The notes: generated from the sequence alone by a model not told the origin. Positions 34,033 through 45,045 are shown, counted from the stretch's first letter. The stretch is 64,000 nucleotides of DNA from Telopea speciosissima (GCF_018873765.1 NC_057925.1:46531010-46595009); one strand, 5' to 3'. Made by a program: numbers and translations.

Positions 34033-34319
34033 ACACCTAATCGGCCCTAAGCACCACTTCAAGCTGATCAGTCTCAGCTTCTTGCACCCAATCGCAATAC
34101 ATCCAATACCCAAATTGGAAATCAATTTACACCTAACCAGCCATAACTTCTCCAAATTCCTTGCCTCTACTATAGTCGCTACAGTAGAATCGGTGAGCTC
34201 AGTACCATTAGATAGATCAAGCTCGACCAAAGACGAGCAGTTAAGAACCAAATTAGACAGACCAACGTGGGAGAAACACTTAGATCTAGATAGGTCAATG
34301 GAACGTAAGATCTAGTAGA
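34033..34319 (-). pseudogene. Captured F-box/LRR (FBL3-type) gene fragment
   Basis: The minus strand reads about 90 residues of leucine-rich repeats: CSSLVELDLSNGTELTDSTV, EARNLEKLWLVRCKLISNLG and CIAIGCKKLRLISLKWCLG. This closely follows the LRRs of plant F-box/LRR-repeat protein 3 (SLVELDLSN.TEL.D, NLE.LWLVRCK, GIGCIA.GC.KLRLISLKWCLG). The frame is still open but has no F-box. After CLG a short local duplication (GGTGTAAATTGATTTCC) replaces the expected continuation. Confidence 0.85.
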
Positions 34320-34341
34320 GGCTTTAAAGAGAAGAATCGAA

Positions 34342-34659
34342 TGGAGTTTGAATCCGATAATAAAGATCTTATCTCATTCGTTTAGGGACAGCAAGACAGA
34401 GCCCCTCTGCTTGTTAGGCCAATCCTTAGTGATATCACCCACCTATCCTCCTTTTTCATTTCCTGTTCTTTTGAGTTTATTCCAAGAGACAACAACATGT
34501 TAGCTGACTAATTGGCAAGGAAGGCCCTTTCCTTATCATGTAGGAAGGACTGGCCTATCTCTACTCCGTGGATTCAGTCTTCTTGTATTTCTAAGTTCAT
34601 GTGCTCAACACGTTCTAATGAATAGTCTCTTCTTTACCCAAAAAAAAAAAAAAAAAAAA
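34342..34659 (+). mobile_element. 5'-truncated L1 LINE tail nested in Pack-MULE C
   Basis: The frame reads FISCSFEFIPRDNNMLAD, a stop, then LARKALSLSCRKDWPISTPW, the end of an L1 RNase H domain, and the element ends in a poly-A of about 20. The sequence AAAGAGAAGAATCGAAT lies immediately before (34325-34341) and AAAGAGAAGAATCGAAT again after the poly-A, a target duplication of about 15-17 bp. It inserted after the MULE formed. Confidence 0.8.
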
Positions 34660-35035
34660 GAGAAGAATCGAATTTGGGATCTTCAAAAGAAGAAATGGGC
34701 CAACAGAGGTTTCAGATTTTTCATGGCCTCAAATCCAATCTCTTGTTGTTATTGTTGTTGGATTGATGATTGAAGAAGATCTAGCGGAGGCTTTAAAGAG
34801 AGGAATCTTGGGATCTTCAGAAGAAGAAATGGGCCATGGAGTTATTACCTAACGTGTCTGTGTGTGCTTTTCAGGGGGAGGCCATGGAGGAAGGAAGGAA
34901 GGACTAAGGAGGCTTTGGCGGTGCCATGGTCGCCGATCAGAAATAAATAAATAGTGTAGGTTTTTGGGTTCTCATTCCCGTATTCCCATGATCGCATCTC
35001 AAGTATTCGATTAATTTACTCGATTGTGTTTTTAT

Positions 35036-35306
35036 TAGGTTTGTGGTGAAGATACCAGAAGGGATGGCGGCTAAACAAGCGACACTGCTTTTGTGTGCAG
35101 GGTTGATAGCTTACAGTCCATTGAGGCATTTTGGGTACAATCGGAGTGGAGTGAGAGGAGGAATTCTAGGCCTCGGGGGGGTTGGGCATATGGTGGTGAT
35201 GATAGCTAGGCGATGGGTCACCATGTCACTGTGATTAGCTCCTCTAATAAGAAACGAGAGGACTGAATGATTTTGGGGAAGATGTCACAGGGCTTGGTAG
35301 ACTCTG
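35036..35306 (+). pseudogene. Captured cinnamyl-alcohol-dehydrogenase-type fragment
   Basis: After an intron-like TTTTTATTAG the frame reads [20 protein letters not shown] and [20 protein letters not shown], then [17 protein letters not shown]: the start of the Rossmann fold of plant CAD/sinapyl alcohol dehydrogenases, with GLGGVGH as the NADP-binding loop. A frameshift follows, then [17 protein letters not shown] and, after a second shift, LNDFGEDV. Catalytic zinc residues are absent. The intact exon border with intron sequence shows capture at DNA level. Confidence 0.85.
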
Positions 35307-35718
35307 GTCCAAATCGCTTTCGGATCCTTCACTCGTTGTGCCACCGTCTCAATTTTGGGGAAGATGTCACGATTTTGGTAATTCTGTCAGTTCACAACAT
35401 ATTTTTAACGTTGTTAGTCATGAACTGACAGAATAGGTGTATTTGTTAACTAACGCTTGTAAACCTCTGAGGGTACGTAGAATTATCTAAAACTGGGGGT
35501 AAAATTATACTTTCGTTAAACCTCAAGAATGGTATGTGTAAATTACCCTAAATTTAATGAAGAAAATTACAAGATTATCTAAAATTAGGTTTCATCTTAC
35601 CAAATTATCTATTCAATCCTTTATTTGACAAAATTATTCAAAATAAAGAAGGGTATTACAAAACGAACCAAAATAGTGCTCTTCCCTTACTTTCATATAT
35701 ATTTTTTGGGAGAAAGTT

Positions 35719-35862
35719 CTCTAACCGGGAGTGTGGTTGATGCTAGCACTCCCATGAGTCTATCTCTCTACTTCCCATTTGAAAAGACACCTCTGCACCC
35801 TTGTTTTGAGGAAGACAAATAGAGACATGGGAGTGCTGGTGTAGGCCACACTCCCGGACATA
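35719..35862. mobile_element. Foldback MITE, CCGGGAGTGTGG family
   Basis: The left arm AACCGGGAGTGTGGTTGATG with CTAGCACTCCCATG is complementary to the right arm CATGGGAGTGCTGGTGTAGG with CCACACTCCCGG. Relatives lie at 37725-37857, 59184-59300 and, as a fragment, 51178-51216. Confidence 0.75.
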
Positions 35863-36000
35863 AAACTACTTCCCATTTTTTTGTTTTTTACTTTTTTGTA
35901 CCTGAACTACTCTCTCCTCCTTCGGACTTGAGTTCCAACAGAGAAAATTTATCTCCCACAACCCTACTGTTGTTTCTCGTAGTGGCATTGCTACTGTGAC

Positions 36001-36262
36001 CTTGCATAGAGTTTATTGGAGGGCAATGATCCATGTAGCAGACCCCATTTAACTGAGTTTCTCATGTCTTGTTGGTTCGCTTTTCTCTTACTTTCATTTT
36101 TCTCTTTTCATTTCTCTTCTCATTTCCTATCCCTCTTTTATCCATTTTTCATCCCCCCTTTTTTGTTTAGACCTTAGTTTCCCCTACTTTGTTTTGTTTG
36201 GATGTATGTAGTTGACCACATTAAGTTGGTATAAAGCTGAGTTTGTTGTTGTTGTTGTATTG
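36001..36262 (+). mobile_element. RTE-type LINE 3' end
   Basis: Contains ATTGGAGGGCAATGATCCAT, GTAGCAGACCCCATTTAACT and later a second tail ending in TTGTTGTTGTTGTTGTA, the usual (TTG)n end of RTE LINEs. No intact frame. Confidence 0.65.
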
Positions 36263-36554
36263 AAAAATCAAGGTGAAGAGTCTCATACATGGTGGCCACG
36301 CTTATCAAAGAGATTTACTATCTTGATTCCCTTTAAAGTTATGTTTGCTACTAGTGTATACGACGTGTGTTTGACACTGAGCATACATGCATGTACAAGC
36401 AACCAAACCAAACTCCATGCATGTTGAAGGTTTTAGTACGATATTTGTTACCAACCTTGATGCATTAAACTTCCAATTTTTATGGAACATTAAACATTCA
36501 ATTTACATAGTTTTTTTTTTGGTAAAACAATTTACATGATTGGAGACCCCCAAT

Positions 36555-37095
36555 ACCAATGATGATTGGTAGCCTATCTGGTCCCCATGTTCTCAGATGC
36601 TGGCCTGAAAGACAAAGCCCAATGTGTTCCCATAGCCTATTGTCGGTAGCACTGGTGTTGGAGAGCCAGGTGTGGGTAGCAGAGTCCTGGAGCAGGCCTG
36701 GCATGAGCTCACACTCCTCCCATCTTCGGGATCCGGTGTCGTACATCTCGACAGCGAGTGGGTTGTCCACAAAGTTACACATGCCACCAGCAACGAGGAT
36801 ACGGAAGCCGATGAGAGCGACGATGAGGACCTGAGGCCACACGCGTGGCGCTTTTTCCTAGTGCCCAGTGAAATGGTGGGCGTCAAAGGAGAAGAGACTA
36901 GTGAAAAGCTTGCAAACAAGGTGTTGGAAATGGGAGGATCAGAGTGCTGGGGAGGCGGAGGTGGAGCGTTGGTGTTGGTGGTGTATGTCACCGATGGAGA
37001 TGCTAAGCCAAAAGTGAGAGGAAGGGTCGAAAGCACATGCTGAAATGATGTACCAGGGCTTAATACCTTCGGTGTGTGCAACGGTAGATTCCCCA
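36555..37095 (-). pseudogene. F-box/kelch-repeat protein pseudogene
   Basis: The minus strand shows, across shifting frames, SACAFDPSSHFWLSIS, FSLLFSFDAHHFTG followed by a stop, APRVWPQVLIVALIGFRILV and AGGMCNFVDNPLAVEMYDTG with SRRWEECELMPGLLQDSATH. These match the kelch blades of plant F-box/kelch proteins of the At1g23390 type (IVAGGVCDFEDDPLAVE.YD, W..C..MP..L.DSA). At least one stop and two frameshifts make it dead. No F-box is present. Whether it was moved here or is a decayed local gene is unclear. Confidence 0.75.
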
Positions 37096-37724
37096 TCAGC
37101 ATCGGCTCCATCCCCCTGTGAGACCTCTAACGCCTCCCACTGAGGAATATCTTTGAAGGCCCGACATCAGTTTCCGATCAAGATTTGAACAGAGCTAAGA
37201 TGAGAGTAGGAGGCCGAACATTGATTTGGACGAGATCGGAGATGAGGCTAGTGTGAGGAGAAGAAAAACAAAAAGGAAAAAGGAAAAAAAAACATGCCAC
37301 TAGGCAAAGGATATCACACCGCTGTGGCAGAGAGGCTACATCTTGAGTCGGAGATCATACAAACGTCGTGAATGCAAAGAAAGAAAGGGAAAAAAAGGGA
37401 GTCATACATACTCATGGAAGAGAGAGAGAGAGATAGAGAGCCGAATACATTGCCAATTTCCCTTTTTTTCCCTCCATGTGCCAAAGCTATAGCATGGTTT
37501 GAGGAAGTGGATGATTCAGGTACTGATTCCAGCCAGTTCAAATCAACCAATTTGTACTAAAATTTTAAGGCTCCATTCGTTTTCGATCAATTCCAATTGA
37601 TTTAGGATGAATTAGAGCCGAATACATTACCAATTTTGTTTACTTGGACCATGGCTTTTATTCCTTACCTATAACCCTGTTATTGCATGGGAAAGAAGCA
37701 TTTTGTTTATGGGAGAGGGAGAGG

Positions 37725-37857
37725 GATGAATATGCTAGCACCATATGCACATCTCTCTCTCTTCCACTCTTTGAAATGACTCCCTTACCCCTCAAAGGGA
37801 GGAAGAGAAAGATAGACACATAGGGTGCTAGCATGAGGTATACTGCTAGCATACCCA
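37725..37857. mobile_element. Foldback MITE, GCTAGCA family
   Basis: The left arm ATGCTAGCACCATATGCACA with TCTCTCTC pairs with the right arm GATAGACACATAGGGTGCTA with GCAT; terminal ATACTGCTAGCATACCC. Related to 35719-35862. Confidence 0.6.
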
Positions 37858-37859
37858 AC

Positions 37860-39280
37860 ATTTTTTTTCCTTTGTGGTTTATTTATACCTTATAACTGAA
37901 GGTTATTGTTGTTTTTTCATGCTCAAAGGGTCCATACTGACAGGTTTCAAAATATTGTGCTACTACAAAAGCACAAATTAAAGATCGATATTTCTCTTGA
38001 TAAAAAAACCAATTTTCTTGAAGAAGGATGGAATCCATGGGCCGATTAACATTCTTTTTTCCATAAAAGTTCTAAATTAAAATTGAATCATTTAGTAAAT
38101 GGTTCCAATATCCCAAATTGAAACCAATAAATGGATTTTATTATTATGCTTTTGATATTGGTTCGAGTTATTGATTTACGAGTTCTATACCTAAGAGAGA
38201 ATGAACATATTTTTTGAAGCCAAATAATGATGTTAAGTTGAACCACAACATCTAATCTCAAATTACCTAAAATAAAAAATATTTTAAATACTAATCAGTT
38301 TTTTTTTTTTTAATCCATTTTGTTTGTATATTTTTTTTGATGGAACAGAAGAACATATATTTCTTAAAGAGAACAAAAAGTTTGTACATCATACAAAAAA
38401 GGGGAGATGGGGGTTCTACTAGTGAATGTAAAGAGAGCCAAAGAACGTAGGGTTCTAAATCAGAGATTGTTTTTATGGCTGATAATATATTTTGTTTATA
38501 AATTTATTCTAGTTGATTTTAACCTATTCAAAACCAGTGATTTATTAATTCAAAGCTAAACCATTTCACTAATTAAATCTAAAACCAAATAAATTAGAAA
38601 ACAAATTAATTTTGGATAAAATGATTTCAGTCTGCAATTCACACCCTTTTTTTTCTCATCACTTCTGTTGGATCAATAAACCAGTCCTAAAGTCTCGTAG
38701 AATGTGTATCAGGCTAATCAAATCAGATTTGGATTCTGAAAACAATCTTAGTAGGGTTACCTTGACTGACATGACTCCTATGTCTAGAAGTCCATAAAAA
38801 CATGTGAAAATACCGTCCTGTCCTACCCGTTATGAGAACGAAAAAGATATCTATATTCATATTCTTGCGTGCACTTTCATTGGCCCATGCATGGATTTGG
38901 AGGTTACAGGGCCACACAATGATCTCTTGCTCATTATTAAAATAGTATGGCAAAAGTTTTCATGCTCGACGATACGTGTACACGGCTTGCATTAAATGCA
39001 ATCACATTGGTATAAATATCAATTTGAAATGACATAAAAACCCTCACACCCTTCACTTAATGGAATCAATGGGAGAATCTCCCGTGTACGATTATACGAA
39101 TACCTATCCTCTATCTAGTAAGATTGGTATTGATATAAATATCCATTTGAAAATGACATAAATACCCCTACCCTCTATCTGAGGATTCCATGAGAGAATC
39201 AATCTCCCCTGTACGAATACCTATTTTCAGCTCAATTAGGAATCATTAACATTATTCACTTTGGGTTTGTACATGATTAA
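37860..39280. other. AT-rich intergenic region upstream of eIF1A
   Basis: No gene is recognisable. The last 220 bases (about 39010-39115 and 39123-39220) are an imperfect direct duplication containing TGGTAT.GATATAAATATC.. and TTTGAAA.TGACATAAA plus TCTCCC.TGTACGA...ACGAATACCTAT. The rest is A/T-rich with homopolymer runs. Confidence 0.55.
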
Positions 39281-39538
39281 TTGGAATTTAACTTGGATCA
39301 CAAGGTCCGAAGACTTAACTATGCGTGGCCATCACGCTTCTTTAATACGAGTGTGCGTCAGTCGCGTTCTCCTTTTCCATCTCCAACTCCAAGTGGATTT
39401 CTCACGGTGATAAATACAGAATCCATCCCCCGTTTTGAGAGAAAAAAAAGAGAGAGAAATAAGGGAGAGAAAATCGGAAGAACAGATTTAGGGTTTGCAG
39501 GAGGAGAACAAGAAGAAGAAGCAGCAGTAGCGACAGCT

Positions 39539-39976
39539 ATGCCGAAGAACAAGGGTAAGGGAGGTAAGAACAGGAAGAGAGGAAAGAACGAAGCTGACGA
39601 TGAGAAACGTGAGCTGGTATTCAAGGAAGATGGGCAAGAATACGCCCAGGTTCTTCGTATGCTTGGGAACGGTCGGTGCGAAGCCATGTGCATCGACGGC
39701 ACCAAACGTCTCTGCCACATACGAGGGAAGATGCACAAGAAGGTCTGGATCGCTGCTGGCGATATCATACTTGTGGGACTTCGTGATTATCAGGACGACA
39801 AAGCTGATGTGATCCTCAAGTACATGCCCGATGAAGCTAGGTTATTGAAGGCTTATGGTGAGCTCCCAGAGAATACTCGTCTCAACGAGGGTATCACTGC
39901 TGGAATAGACGAAGACGAAGATGGAGCCGGTGACGGTTATATTGATTTTGAGGACGAGGACATCGACAAGATCTAG
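39539..39976 (+). CDS. EIF1A: Eukaryotic translation initiation factor eIF1A
   Basis: A 145-residue intronless coding sequence. It begins [20 protein letters not shown], the basic tail invariant in eIF1A. It continues with the S1-like OB fold at about residues 25-95 ([60 protein letters not shown]) and ends with the acidic tail [20 protein letters not shown]. eIF1A binds the 40S A site, promotes ternary-complex loading and scanning, and contacts eIF5B through its C-terminal end. Length equals the usual plant length. The same frame is open upstream to an ATG at 39281, but that would add 86 unconserved residues. The leader carries AGGGTTT (about 39490), a telo-box common in translation genes. 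Confidence 0.98.
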   Translation: MPKNKGKGGKNRKRGKNEADDEKRELVFKEDGQEYAQVLRMLGNGRCEAMCIDGTKRLCHIRGKMHKKVWIAAGDIILVGLRDYQDDKADVILKYMPDEARLLKAYGELPENTRLNEGITAGIDEDEDGAGDGYIDFEDEDIDKI

Positions 39977-41380
39977 GGTTTGCGATTTTTTTTCTTATCT
40001 TTTTTTTCCCCCTCTTCTGGAATATGTTTAATATGAAATCTTACAAGGATGAGTTGTGCGGGGTTTGCGTTCTGTAGCAAAATTTGAGGGTTCTTCCCCA
40101 GCCCCTCCTCTTGTGTGAATTTATTGCTGTCACATGTTCAATTAGGGTTTCCCCCGATGCAATTGGATGAAATGAAAATAATGGTAAACCTATCAATTTG
40201 CATACTTTATCCGTGGATCTTTTCTTCCCATCCATTTTCATTCGAAGTATCTTTCTCTCTTAATCTTCCCTTTTTTATACAATTACCTTGAAAACTGGTA
40301 ATATTTGGTCACCTGGTCTTCTGGTTGAATTGATGTTGGAGATTGATGACACTGTGGTTTGTGAGAGTTTGATATTTTTGAATGCTTAAAGCGCTTTTTG
40401 ATTATTAACACTTATACTTGAATTATGATGGAGATGGGTGTGGTCTCTGTGTTAGGTTGGTATATGGCTTATGGAATTAGAATTTTCTTTTCATTAAGGG
40501 ACTGAAAACAATGAACTTATGGCGAATTTTTTTGGTATGGTCTAGTTTGTGTTTTTTTCTCCTTGTTTATTTTTTTTTTATGGAAATAGGTGTAATCTTG
40601 GAGTTAGGCTATTTCCTGGCCTAATTTGTGGTTTCGTAACATATTCATGGAACAAATTTATGTTTTGTTTGTCTCGGTTAATTTGTGGTTTCACTGTTCT
40701 GTGAGTGGATGAAGAATTTGATCGAATTTGGCCATGAGTATGGATAACTACAACTTCCCCTGGCCATTCATTTTGTTTTCAATTCATCATAGTAATGTTT
40801 GTATTACTCTATGTTCTGCAAATGTATTCATCGTTGAGCAAGGGAGGAGCCATGTCCATAAACATGGCAGTCACCAAGCAATCTAGGGCCAGTATAGAAT
40901 TTTGAGCATGGAAGATGTTGCCATGTTGGGAAGTCTTTAGCCATGAAGGTTATGATTTCAGAAAGCCATGGTTATTTTAGGACCAAGATGTGAATGTTGA
41001 TTATGGGGGAAGGGTTTTTGTCACCAAAATACATATTAGTTGGGATATTGTAATAGAAAACTAGGGATTGTAGTGTTTGATTTTCGGTGGCCCTAGTGCT
41101 CATGGAATTGAAACTAGGTCTTGTAGTGTTTGCTTACTGGTGGCCCTTGTGTTCATGGAATTGAAAACTAGGGATTGTAGTGGTTGCGTACTGGTGGCCC
41201 TTGTGCTCATGGAATTGGGTGTTAAGTAATAGTAGTAGTAGTAATAATTAGTTGGGTTATTGCTCTGGCATTGTCCTCTGTTTCCTTGTTGATTCCCCCT
41301 CTTAAAGCTTTAATTCCATTGTGATCCCGATCCGCGCCAATGATCGAATGTATCTTCATGCCTGAGATGTGGAGATGTGG
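39977..41380. other. eIF1A 3' UTR and intergenic region
   Basis: T-rich sequence follows the stop codon, with no other gene recognised. A triplicated 54-bp unit is at 41057-41218. Confidence 0.5.
41057..41218. repeat. Tandem array, three copies of a 54-bp unit
   Basis: The unit AACTAGGGATTGTAGTGTTT with GGTGGCCCTTGTGCTCATGG and AATTGA is repeated three times with scattered substitutions. Confidence 0.85.
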
Positions 41381-41399
41381 AGTCTAATGATCATAGATA

Positions 41400-41866
41400 G
41401 CTTGGCTGTCCGTTTGTGAGAGCTGCTTGGTTAGGTAGGTACTCTTTCCTATTCTGTCTATTCTGTCCCTTCTCTTTGCTTGGTTAGTAATCTTCGTAAA
41501 TGCATAGCTAGTTAGGACCTTCTCTCCTCTCTGAACAAGCAACAGGCCACTGAAGTGCTGGTTTCTTTGGCTTGCAAGAAACGATCTGATATGTAATTGG
41601 AGAAACTGGACTCCTGTAGAAGAGTTCACCTCAGCTCAAAGAGCCTTTAATGAATTCTGGGCAGCAAACACTCCAGCTCCACAAGTACCTCTCCATTCGT
41701 CTCCAAGCCACCGCATGACATCCTACTGATTCTCTCCACCAACAAATTAAAATCAATTGTGATGCCTCTCTCCATCGACTCATGCAAATATCCTCATCAA
41801 AATCTTTGTAATACTGAAGCCTTGAATGCTTCATGTTATCAATAAATTCTTAAAAAAAAAAAAAAA
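41400..41866 (+). mobile_element. L1-type LINE 3' fragment with poly-A
   Basis: One frame reads FLWLARNDLICNWRNWTPVE, EFTSAQRAFNEFWAANTPAP and later QIKINCDASLHRLMQ, the linker and start of the L1 RNase H domain, with several stops. It ends in ATCAATAAATTCTT and a poly-A at 41851-41864. Strongly 5'-truncated. Confidence 0.65.
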
Positions 41867-42482
41867 CAAAATTGTGAGGAGGTCGCGCTGCCTATTTGCA
41901 ATTGGAATCTACTGTCGTCATATGTCACTTGAGTTGATGCTTGAGAGTTGAGATGAGAGGGAGTGGGGTCGCATATGCAGTAGGGTCTGAATGGTCACTT
42001 CTTGTATGAAGAAGAATTGGATACGAAAATGAAGCCTTCTGAGCCTCAGATAATAGGACACATGACCTACCTTTTCGCAAGTTATGCGGTGCATATCAGT
42101 ATCTTATTGTGGCTAGCTAGCTAACTCTATGCGCATCAATGGTTCTTGGTTTACACAGGGTGACATATTCATCAGGCCAAATGTTTGGTGGGGGTGGGTG
42201 AAATGACCGCCCTGCCTCCCCTGAATGGTCAAAATGTTCATCCCCTGTGTTTGGACGCAGTCTGCTCCCAGCCTCCCAGCTGAGAACAATCGCCCTTCTT
42301 TATTATTTTATAGGAAAAGAATTGTTGCGATGGTCGGTGTTCTGATCGCATGGGTTCCATGTAGATATCTTTTTTTTTTGTTATTATTTTCAAGCAAACT
42401 TATTGAAGTGTGCTCAATACAAGGCATCTGAATCACATAATACAAATAACATAGGAGTGGAAATAGGTCAATGTGTCTAGCA

Positions 42483-42897
42483 TAGGGATGTAAACGGATC
42501 GGATACGGATCGGATGTGATCGAGCGGATATTCCCTGCAATACGGATACTCTAACGGATTCGATGCGGATCGGATTGATTTTTGACCATCCGTTTACATA
42601 TCTGCCTTGTGTAATCCGGACCTTCCTCCCCCTAGCGGATACAATTCTCTCTCAAGCCATATCTCTTAGATCATGATTCTCTTTTCATCATATTCTAGAA
42701 CTTGTTTAATCTTCAAAAACCCTAAAAATCATTATTTACTTAATTTTTTATTATTAAGTATTTGGATTTTTTTTCGGACGGATTTTAATCGGAGTATTCG
42801 GATTATTTTCCGGATATCTCTAAACGAATACGGATGCCCCTAAACGAATACGGATGCGAATTCGGATTCGGATTTCGGTTATCCATTTACATCCCTA
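42483..42897. mobile_element. hAT-like element with CGGATACGG-motif interior, 8-bp target duplication
   Basis: Perfect flanking GTCTAGCA (42475-42482 and 42898-42905). Termini are TAGGGATGTAAACGGAT and, complemented, TAGGGATGTAAATGGAT. Most of the 415-bp interior is reiterated CGGATACGGATCGGAT-type hexamer and octamer motifs around an AT-rich centre. No coding capacity. Confidence 0.9.
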
Positions 42898-43046
42898 GTC
42901 TAGCATGCCCAAGACAGAGGGCCCTTCGTTAAAGGGAGTCAACAATGCTGGCCTGAACTGAGTAGCTAAATAACAGATGTCTTGAATGGAGGTACTCGCC
43001 TCAATAGGAGGAGCTGCTTGTAAGTCGAAGATTAAGGACATGTAGA

Positions 43047-43462
43047 CATGGTTCTAAGTAGGGGTGTAAATGAATAGCTGAAATCCGTTTTCTTATCCGT
43101 ATCCATTTAGCACTATCCGAGTCCGTTCGATAGCTAATCGGATGCGGATCCGGATGCGGATGCGGATATAGCACTATCTGAGCCAAATCCGATCCGTTTA
43201 CAGCCCTAGTTCTAAGTATTGGTATCATATTGTCCGTATCGGGTGATGCGTATTGGTTTTGTTAGTCGTTGATATCGATACTGTGTCAATATCATATCGA
43301 TAGCACAATACGGACAAGGGGAAAAATGGTTTGAAAATCATATTTTAAGGAGATTAAGGGGTAATTTTGTTCGATACAGTCAATTCAGTTGATACTGTAT
43401 TGATATTGTATTGTTTTTCCAAGATACTGATACCCGTTCCGATACTGCGCACTAAAACCATG
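43047..43462. mobile_element. hAT-like MITE (outer), GATATCGATAC-motif interior
   Basis: Perfect flanking CATGTAGA (43039-43046 and 43463-43470). Termini are CATGGTTCTAAGTATTGGTA (read across the nested insertion) and, complemented, CATGGTTTTAGTGCGCAGTA. The interior is GATATCG/CGATAC-type repeats, as in the element at 25940. Interrupted 12 bp from its left end by the element at 43059-43208. Confidence 0.85.
43059..43208. mobile_element. 150-bp hAT-like MITE nested in the element at 43047
   Basis: Perfect flanking GTTCTAAG (43051-43058 and 43209-43216). Termini are TAGGGGTGTAAATG and, complemented, TAGGGCTGTAAACG. The interior has GCACTATCCGA and CGGATGCGGATCCGGATG motifs, so it is a small relative of 42483-42897. 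Confidence 0.9.
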
Positions 43463-43525
43463 CATGTAGATATCATTCACTACATTATCATTGTTGCGGT
43501 GTGCATATTTCTCTTTATATTTGAC

Positions 43526-44224
43526 TAAGGGTGTCAAAACCTAGCCCGAACCGTTAAAAGCAATCAAAATCGACCAAAACAACATTAGCCGAACCGAACT
43601 GATTTTATTACATTGGTTTTGGATTGGAGTATGATGGGATCGGTTGAAAATCGGACCGACCGATAATAAACCGAAAACTTAACCGAATGAAACTAATAAA
43701 AAAGCAATGAGTATAAGGTTATGAATAATTGAATTGATTTCAATATTAGTAAGCAAATTTATGGTTGTAAGAGGAATTGTTACACATCAATGATGAGGTT
43801 ATGAAAATAGGGAAATTGATTTGTAATAATGCTTCTTCCATTGATCTTCTTTTCAAGTGTGACCGGTGCTTGCTTTAGGTCTAATATCAGATTGATTTAT
43901 TTCTATCCGAGTCTTGCCCGCTACGAAATGAATATGAACTTGTGGAATATGAGGTTAATGAAATATTTTATGTAGTTGAAAAGAGAAAGAGAAGAAAATA
44001 GGCACAAACTGAACTCAATCCATTTAAAAAAACCGGTACCAAACCAAATCTAAACTGCTATCAATCCGTTATCATAAATCAAAATCGATATGAAACCAAA
44101 CCGCACCGAAACCAAAATCGAGCCAAAATTGAAAATTCCTTATTGGTTCGATTTCCCTAAAAATCACATCAAAACCGAAAAAATCGACCCGAACTCGCAC
44201 CGAACTGACCGATTGACACTCCTA
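43526..44224. mobile_element. hAT-like element with CCGAACCGAA-motif interior
   Basis: Termini are TAAGGGTGTCAAAACC and, complemented, TAGGAGTGTCAATCGG. Flanks TATTTGAC and CATTTTAC match at 6 of 8 positions, a decayed duplication. Both outer thirds consist of AACCGAACCGAA/ACCAAATCGA-type repeats; the middle 300 bp is plain AT-rich sequence. Confidence 0.7.
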
Positions 44225-45040
44225 CATTTTACATTGGCATTATGGGAAGTAGAAACCAATTTTCATACTTTGTTGTTATTATTTTGGGAGGGGGATCGAT
44301 GCCCAGCTGTGTGGCCCTGTCAATGGGAGTGTGTGCATGGGAATCCAATTAGGTATGGGTTGGTCATTTCATGGTGCCCTGGTGTAGGAGGATGTTGTCG
44401 GGAAGTTTTTTTTTTTTTTTGTTTCTCATATTATTTTTGCTACTGGGCAGTGTTCTTTTTCCATATTAATTTTTTGGTTAAAGAATGCTAACCAGTCGTG
44501 TAGCCCCTACACCAATGCAAGGCTAATGATAGATAGCATGCATGAAGGCATTGATTTGGATGAAAAATTTTCAATTCATTGGGGGTTGAATAAATTTTTA
44601 TTTTTATTTTTTTTGGAGAAAGAGAATTTATTAACTCTGGAACAATGGGGAACGAGAGAAGAATTCACTGGGTGTCATTTTGTCATACAATTCTGTTTTT
44701 TTAAAGAAAGTTTGTCATACAAAGCTTTACCCATTCAAAAAAAAACCAGGGGGAAGAGAGACTGTCTTTGCATGATTTTAAATATTGGCATGGATTAGTC
44801 GACGGGTTTGTTTCCATTTTTTAAAAGAATTGTTTTTTTGGCCGTTATTGTATTTTTTTAAATTGTGATATCATACAAACCACACATCAATTTCAAAAGG
44901 TTAACCGACTTTTGACCTTTTTGGTCTTACCAAAGATTAATATTGGCCAAGTATATGAATCAATACCAATATTTTGAAACCGTGTGACTTGACCTTCATC
45001 CTTGGGGGATATCTAGTATTTAGAGTTTACATTGATTAGT
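44225..45040. other. Intergenic stretch without recognisable gene
   Basis: AT-rich sequence with T runs; short frames only. Nothing else seen. Confidence 0.5.
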
Positions 45041-45045
45041 TAGTG

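Larger units (their letters stand above)
33775..35548. mobile_element. Pack-MULE C (1774 bp) carrying two host gene fragments, perfect 9-bp target duplication
   Basis: Flanked by TAAATTTAA at 33766-33774 and 35549-35557. The ends are GGATAATTTACACATACC and, complemented, GGGTAATTTACACATACC, with about 175-bp TIRs of the same family as MULE B (shared CATGACTAACAACGTTAAAA, ATTCTGTCAGTTCA). Between the TIRs lie an F-box/LRR fragment (minus strand) and a CAD-type fragment (plus strand), and an L1 insertion with its own target duplication. No transposase frame, so movement would need an autonomous partner. It sits downstream of BAG5. Confidence 0.92.

Noticed and set aside
36672-37043. 123-codon plus-strand frame
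   Set aside because: Antisense of the F-box/kelch pseudogene.
39281-39538. Upstream in-frame extension of eIF1A (86 extra codons)
   Set aside because: The eIF1A N-terminus [11 protein letters not shown] is invariant and starts at 39539; the extension has no conserved content and covers the expected leader.
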